Of a stretch of DNA of 7,386 nucleotides, positions 6,273 through 7,386 are shown one piece after another (positions within the stretch are counted from its first letter, which is position 1; each line of letters begins with the position of its first letter). The notes beneath the pieces are model-generated. The model was not told the DNA's origin. It saw only the letters and a list, made by a program, of their open reading frames with translations, and ran no database searches. The stretch is taken from contig DQVH01000100.1 of NCBI GenBank assembly GCA_015661855.1, positions 1-7,386 on the forward strand. The letters are read 5' to 3'. The position numbers were made by a program, and so were the translations under genes. This DNA comes from Desulfurococcales archaeon. GTDB taxonomy: Archaea; Thermoproteota; Thermoprotei_A; CAZTBM01; SZUA-1508.

Positions 6273-7034
6273 TTAAGGTCTTAGTTCAAGCCACTCTCTC
6301 GATCTATACTTCCACTCTAGACTTTTCGCTAACTCTACTTCTACTGGTTTCAGTTTATCCTCGTATAGTTCTGCATCTAGTGCTTTTGAGAATCCATACT
6401 TTAATGCCTCGATAGCTTCACTTCTACTAACTCTTCTACCTAGTACTTCACTTATTGTTGTAACTCTCTCCCTTATCGATGATACACCCTTATCTCTAAG
6501 TTTTACTTGTGGTACTCTAAGTACTGATGCTAGTATGTCTAGGTTTGTAGCGTACATGAATGTTCCATGCTGTAAAACTGTACCCCTCCTCCTAATCTGT
6601 GCTTGACCAGAAAACTTTCTACCATCAACTACTACGTCATTTACTGGTTTAAACTCTGCATTTACACCTAGATATTTTGCTGCATAAACTACACCCATAG
6701 TTATAAACCTGTATGATTCAGCAATATCGTGTGGTATTCTATCAAGTGTTGACACTAAAGAGTATGTTATTTCACCATTAACATCATGGTATACTGCACC
6801 ACCACCAGTAATCCTTCTAACAATAGGTATATTCAGTTTTACAGTTTGATCTATATTTACGGTTCTCTTAAGAGACTGAAAGTACCCTATACTTACACTT
6901 GAAGGGTTGAATACGTATAGTCTTAGTGTATCAGGTATTACATTTACTGAGCGTAAAATTAATAGTGCTTCATCGAGTGCCATTTGGTAGTATGGGTTAC
7001 CATCATCTATAACTAGCCTTATACGCCACACCAT
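6273..7034 (-). CDS. lplA: Lipoate/octanoate-protein ligase catalytic subunit LplA
   Basis: From the ATG at 7034 this is a 253-residue catalytic domain of the LplA/biotin-ligase fold. It has RRITGGGAVYHD (R73-R74, GGG 77-79, H83-D84), which binds the acyl-adenylate, and NDVVVDGRKFSGQAQ (N132, D133, K140, G143), whose lysine contacts the acyl carbonyl in LplA. There is no cysteine at all, so Cys-dependent LipM/LipL octanoyltransferase chemistry is excluded; an ATP-dependent ligase is expected. It lacks the C-terminal domain, which is supplied by lplB 13 nt downstream. With LipS1/LipS2 it may attach free octanoate that is then thiolated, or salvage lipoate. An in-frame TTG at 7052 would add six residues, but it lies beside GGAGG (7046-7050), which reads better as the ribosome site for the ATG at 7034. 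Confidence 0.93.
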   Translation of the reverse strand: MVWRIRLVIDDGNPYYQMALDEALLILRSVNVIPDTLRLYVFNPSSVSIGYFQSLKRTVNIDQTVKLNIPIVRRITGGGAVYHDVNGEITYSLVSTLDRIPHDIAESYRFITMGVVYAAKYLGVNAEFKPVNDVVVDGRKFSGQAQIRRRGTVLQHGTFMYATNLDILASVLRVPQVKLRDKGVSSIRERVTTISEVLGRRVSRSEAIEALKYGFSKALDAELYEDKLKPVEVELAKSLEWKYRSREWLELRP

Positions 7035-7045
7035 ATACAGGTAGG

Positions 7046-7050
7046 CCTCC
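7046..7050 (-). promoter_or_regulatory. Ribosome binding site that decides the lplA start
   Basis: GGAGG on the minus strand lies 11 nt before the ATG at 7034. The longer reading from TTG at 7052 would place this sequence inside codons 1-3 and has no comparable signal upstream. The spacer is slightly long, so the TTG start is not fully excluded. Confidence 0.55.
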
Positions 7051-7082
7051 AAGTATGGTTACTACTGAAACCCAATAATACC

Positions 7083-7386
7083 TTATGCTGTAGAGTAGAG
7101 TTCTTCGAAGAGCTCTTCCTCACTAATCTCTCTTCTCCTCTTAAGTTTCGGCTTAACATACTTAATGAATACTACTCCTACAATTACACCTACAACTACC
7201 ACTATAATGTAGTTTAGATTTGACATTACAAGTCTAGTTATAACCGTTTGTATTGTTGGTTTAAGCTTAAACTCCAACATTACGTTACGGTTTAACACTA
7301 CCTCTCTAACTACACTAGTATAGCCTTCATAATCTACTCTAACTATGTATCTACCGGGTGGTAGGTTTAGAGAGAACTCACCATTA
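7083..7386 (-). CDS. Membrane-anchored surface protein, C-terminal end (runs off right edge)
   Basis: The frame is open to the right edge from 7385, giving the last 100 residues of a larger protein; the GTG at 7298 is internal, not a start. Residues 1-41 of the visible part (LNLPPGRYIVRVDYEGY then VVREVVLNRNVMLEFKL) look like a beta-sandwich of the PEGA or carboxypeptidase-regulatory type, common in archaeal cell-surface proteins. Residues 59-76 (NYIIVVVVGVIVGVVFIK) form one transmembrane helix. It is followed by a basic stop-transfer stretch (KPKLKRRR) and an acidic tail (SEEELFEELYS). The expected topology is extracellular domain, helix, short cytoplasmic tail. The protein's job cannot be told from this end. 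It precedes lplA on the same strand with a gap of about 48 nt; a shared transcript is possible but no functional link is evident. Confidence 0.75.
   Translation of the reverse strand, partial: NGEFSLNLPPGRYIVRVDYEGYTSVVREVVLNRNVMLEFKLKPTIQTVITRLVMSNLNYIIVVVVGVIVGVVFIKYVKPKLKRRREISEEELFEELYSTA

Noticed and set aside
6273..7034. LipM/LipL-type octanoyltransferase
   Set aside because: Those enzymes use a catalytic cysteine and this protein has none; the lysine-containing ligase motif and the adjacent lplB fit LplA.
7083..7298. Stand-alone 71-residue membrane protein starting at GTG 7298
   Set aside because: The frame continues without a stop to the right edge and the upstream codons encode a plausible beta-strand domain, so this is the end of a larger protein.

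Overview
The window looks archaeal, most likely from a thermophilic Thermoproteota (crenarchaeal) lineage. Four things point there: an archaeal-type tmcA, TATA-box promoters about 26 nt from the probable transcript starts, mixed ATG/GTG/TTG starts with GGTG/GAGGTGAT ribosome sites, and a lipoate ligase split into separate LplA and LplB proteins. The DNA is AT-rich by eye. No species is claimed. Coding density is very high: no gene-free stretch exceeds about 100 bases, and I see no RNA gene, mobile element, CRISPR array or long repeat.

Left block (1-3240). The 5' part of tmcA (tRNA-Met cytidine acetyltransferase) runs off the left edge on the minus strand. Divergent from it is a plus-strand operon of three genes: a COG3375-type GNAT acyltransferase, an enolase-superfamily enzyme that matches the N-succinylamino acid racemase / o-succinylbenzoate synthase (NSAR/OSBS) group at every catalytic position I can check, and an unrecognised 84-residue helical protein. 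GNAT plus NSAR is the core of a known bacterial route that turns D-amino acids into L-amino acids through N-succinyl intermediates. The expected desuccinylase is not in the window.

Centre and right block (3316-7034) is a lipoate-assembly locus. Two radical SAM proteins resembling the two-component archaeal lipoyl synthase LipS1/LipS2 are transcribed head to head from a 67-bp gap with one obvious TATA element. The minus-strand radical SAM gene is followed, 9 nt later, by a PHP-family metal-dependent phosphoesterase. The plus-strand one converges on lplB-lplA, which encode the small and large parts of the bipartite lipoate/octanoate-protein ligase. The likely order of action is that LplA+LplB attach octanoate or lipoate to a carrier lysine, and LipS1+LipS2 then insert two sulfurs. 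No lipoyl carrier protein (GcvH, E2 or LbpA) is encoded here.

Right edge (7083-7386): the C-terminal end of a membrane-anchored surface protein, with a beta-sandwich-like segment, one transmembrane helix and a charged cytoplasmic tail.

The most interesting points are the compact lipoate locus with candidate auxiliary-cluster cysteines shared by both radical SAM proteins, the archaeal GNAT-NSAR pair with an unknown third gene, two divergent gene pairs each with one central symmetrical TATA element, and a strong excess of CTAG/ACTAGT words.
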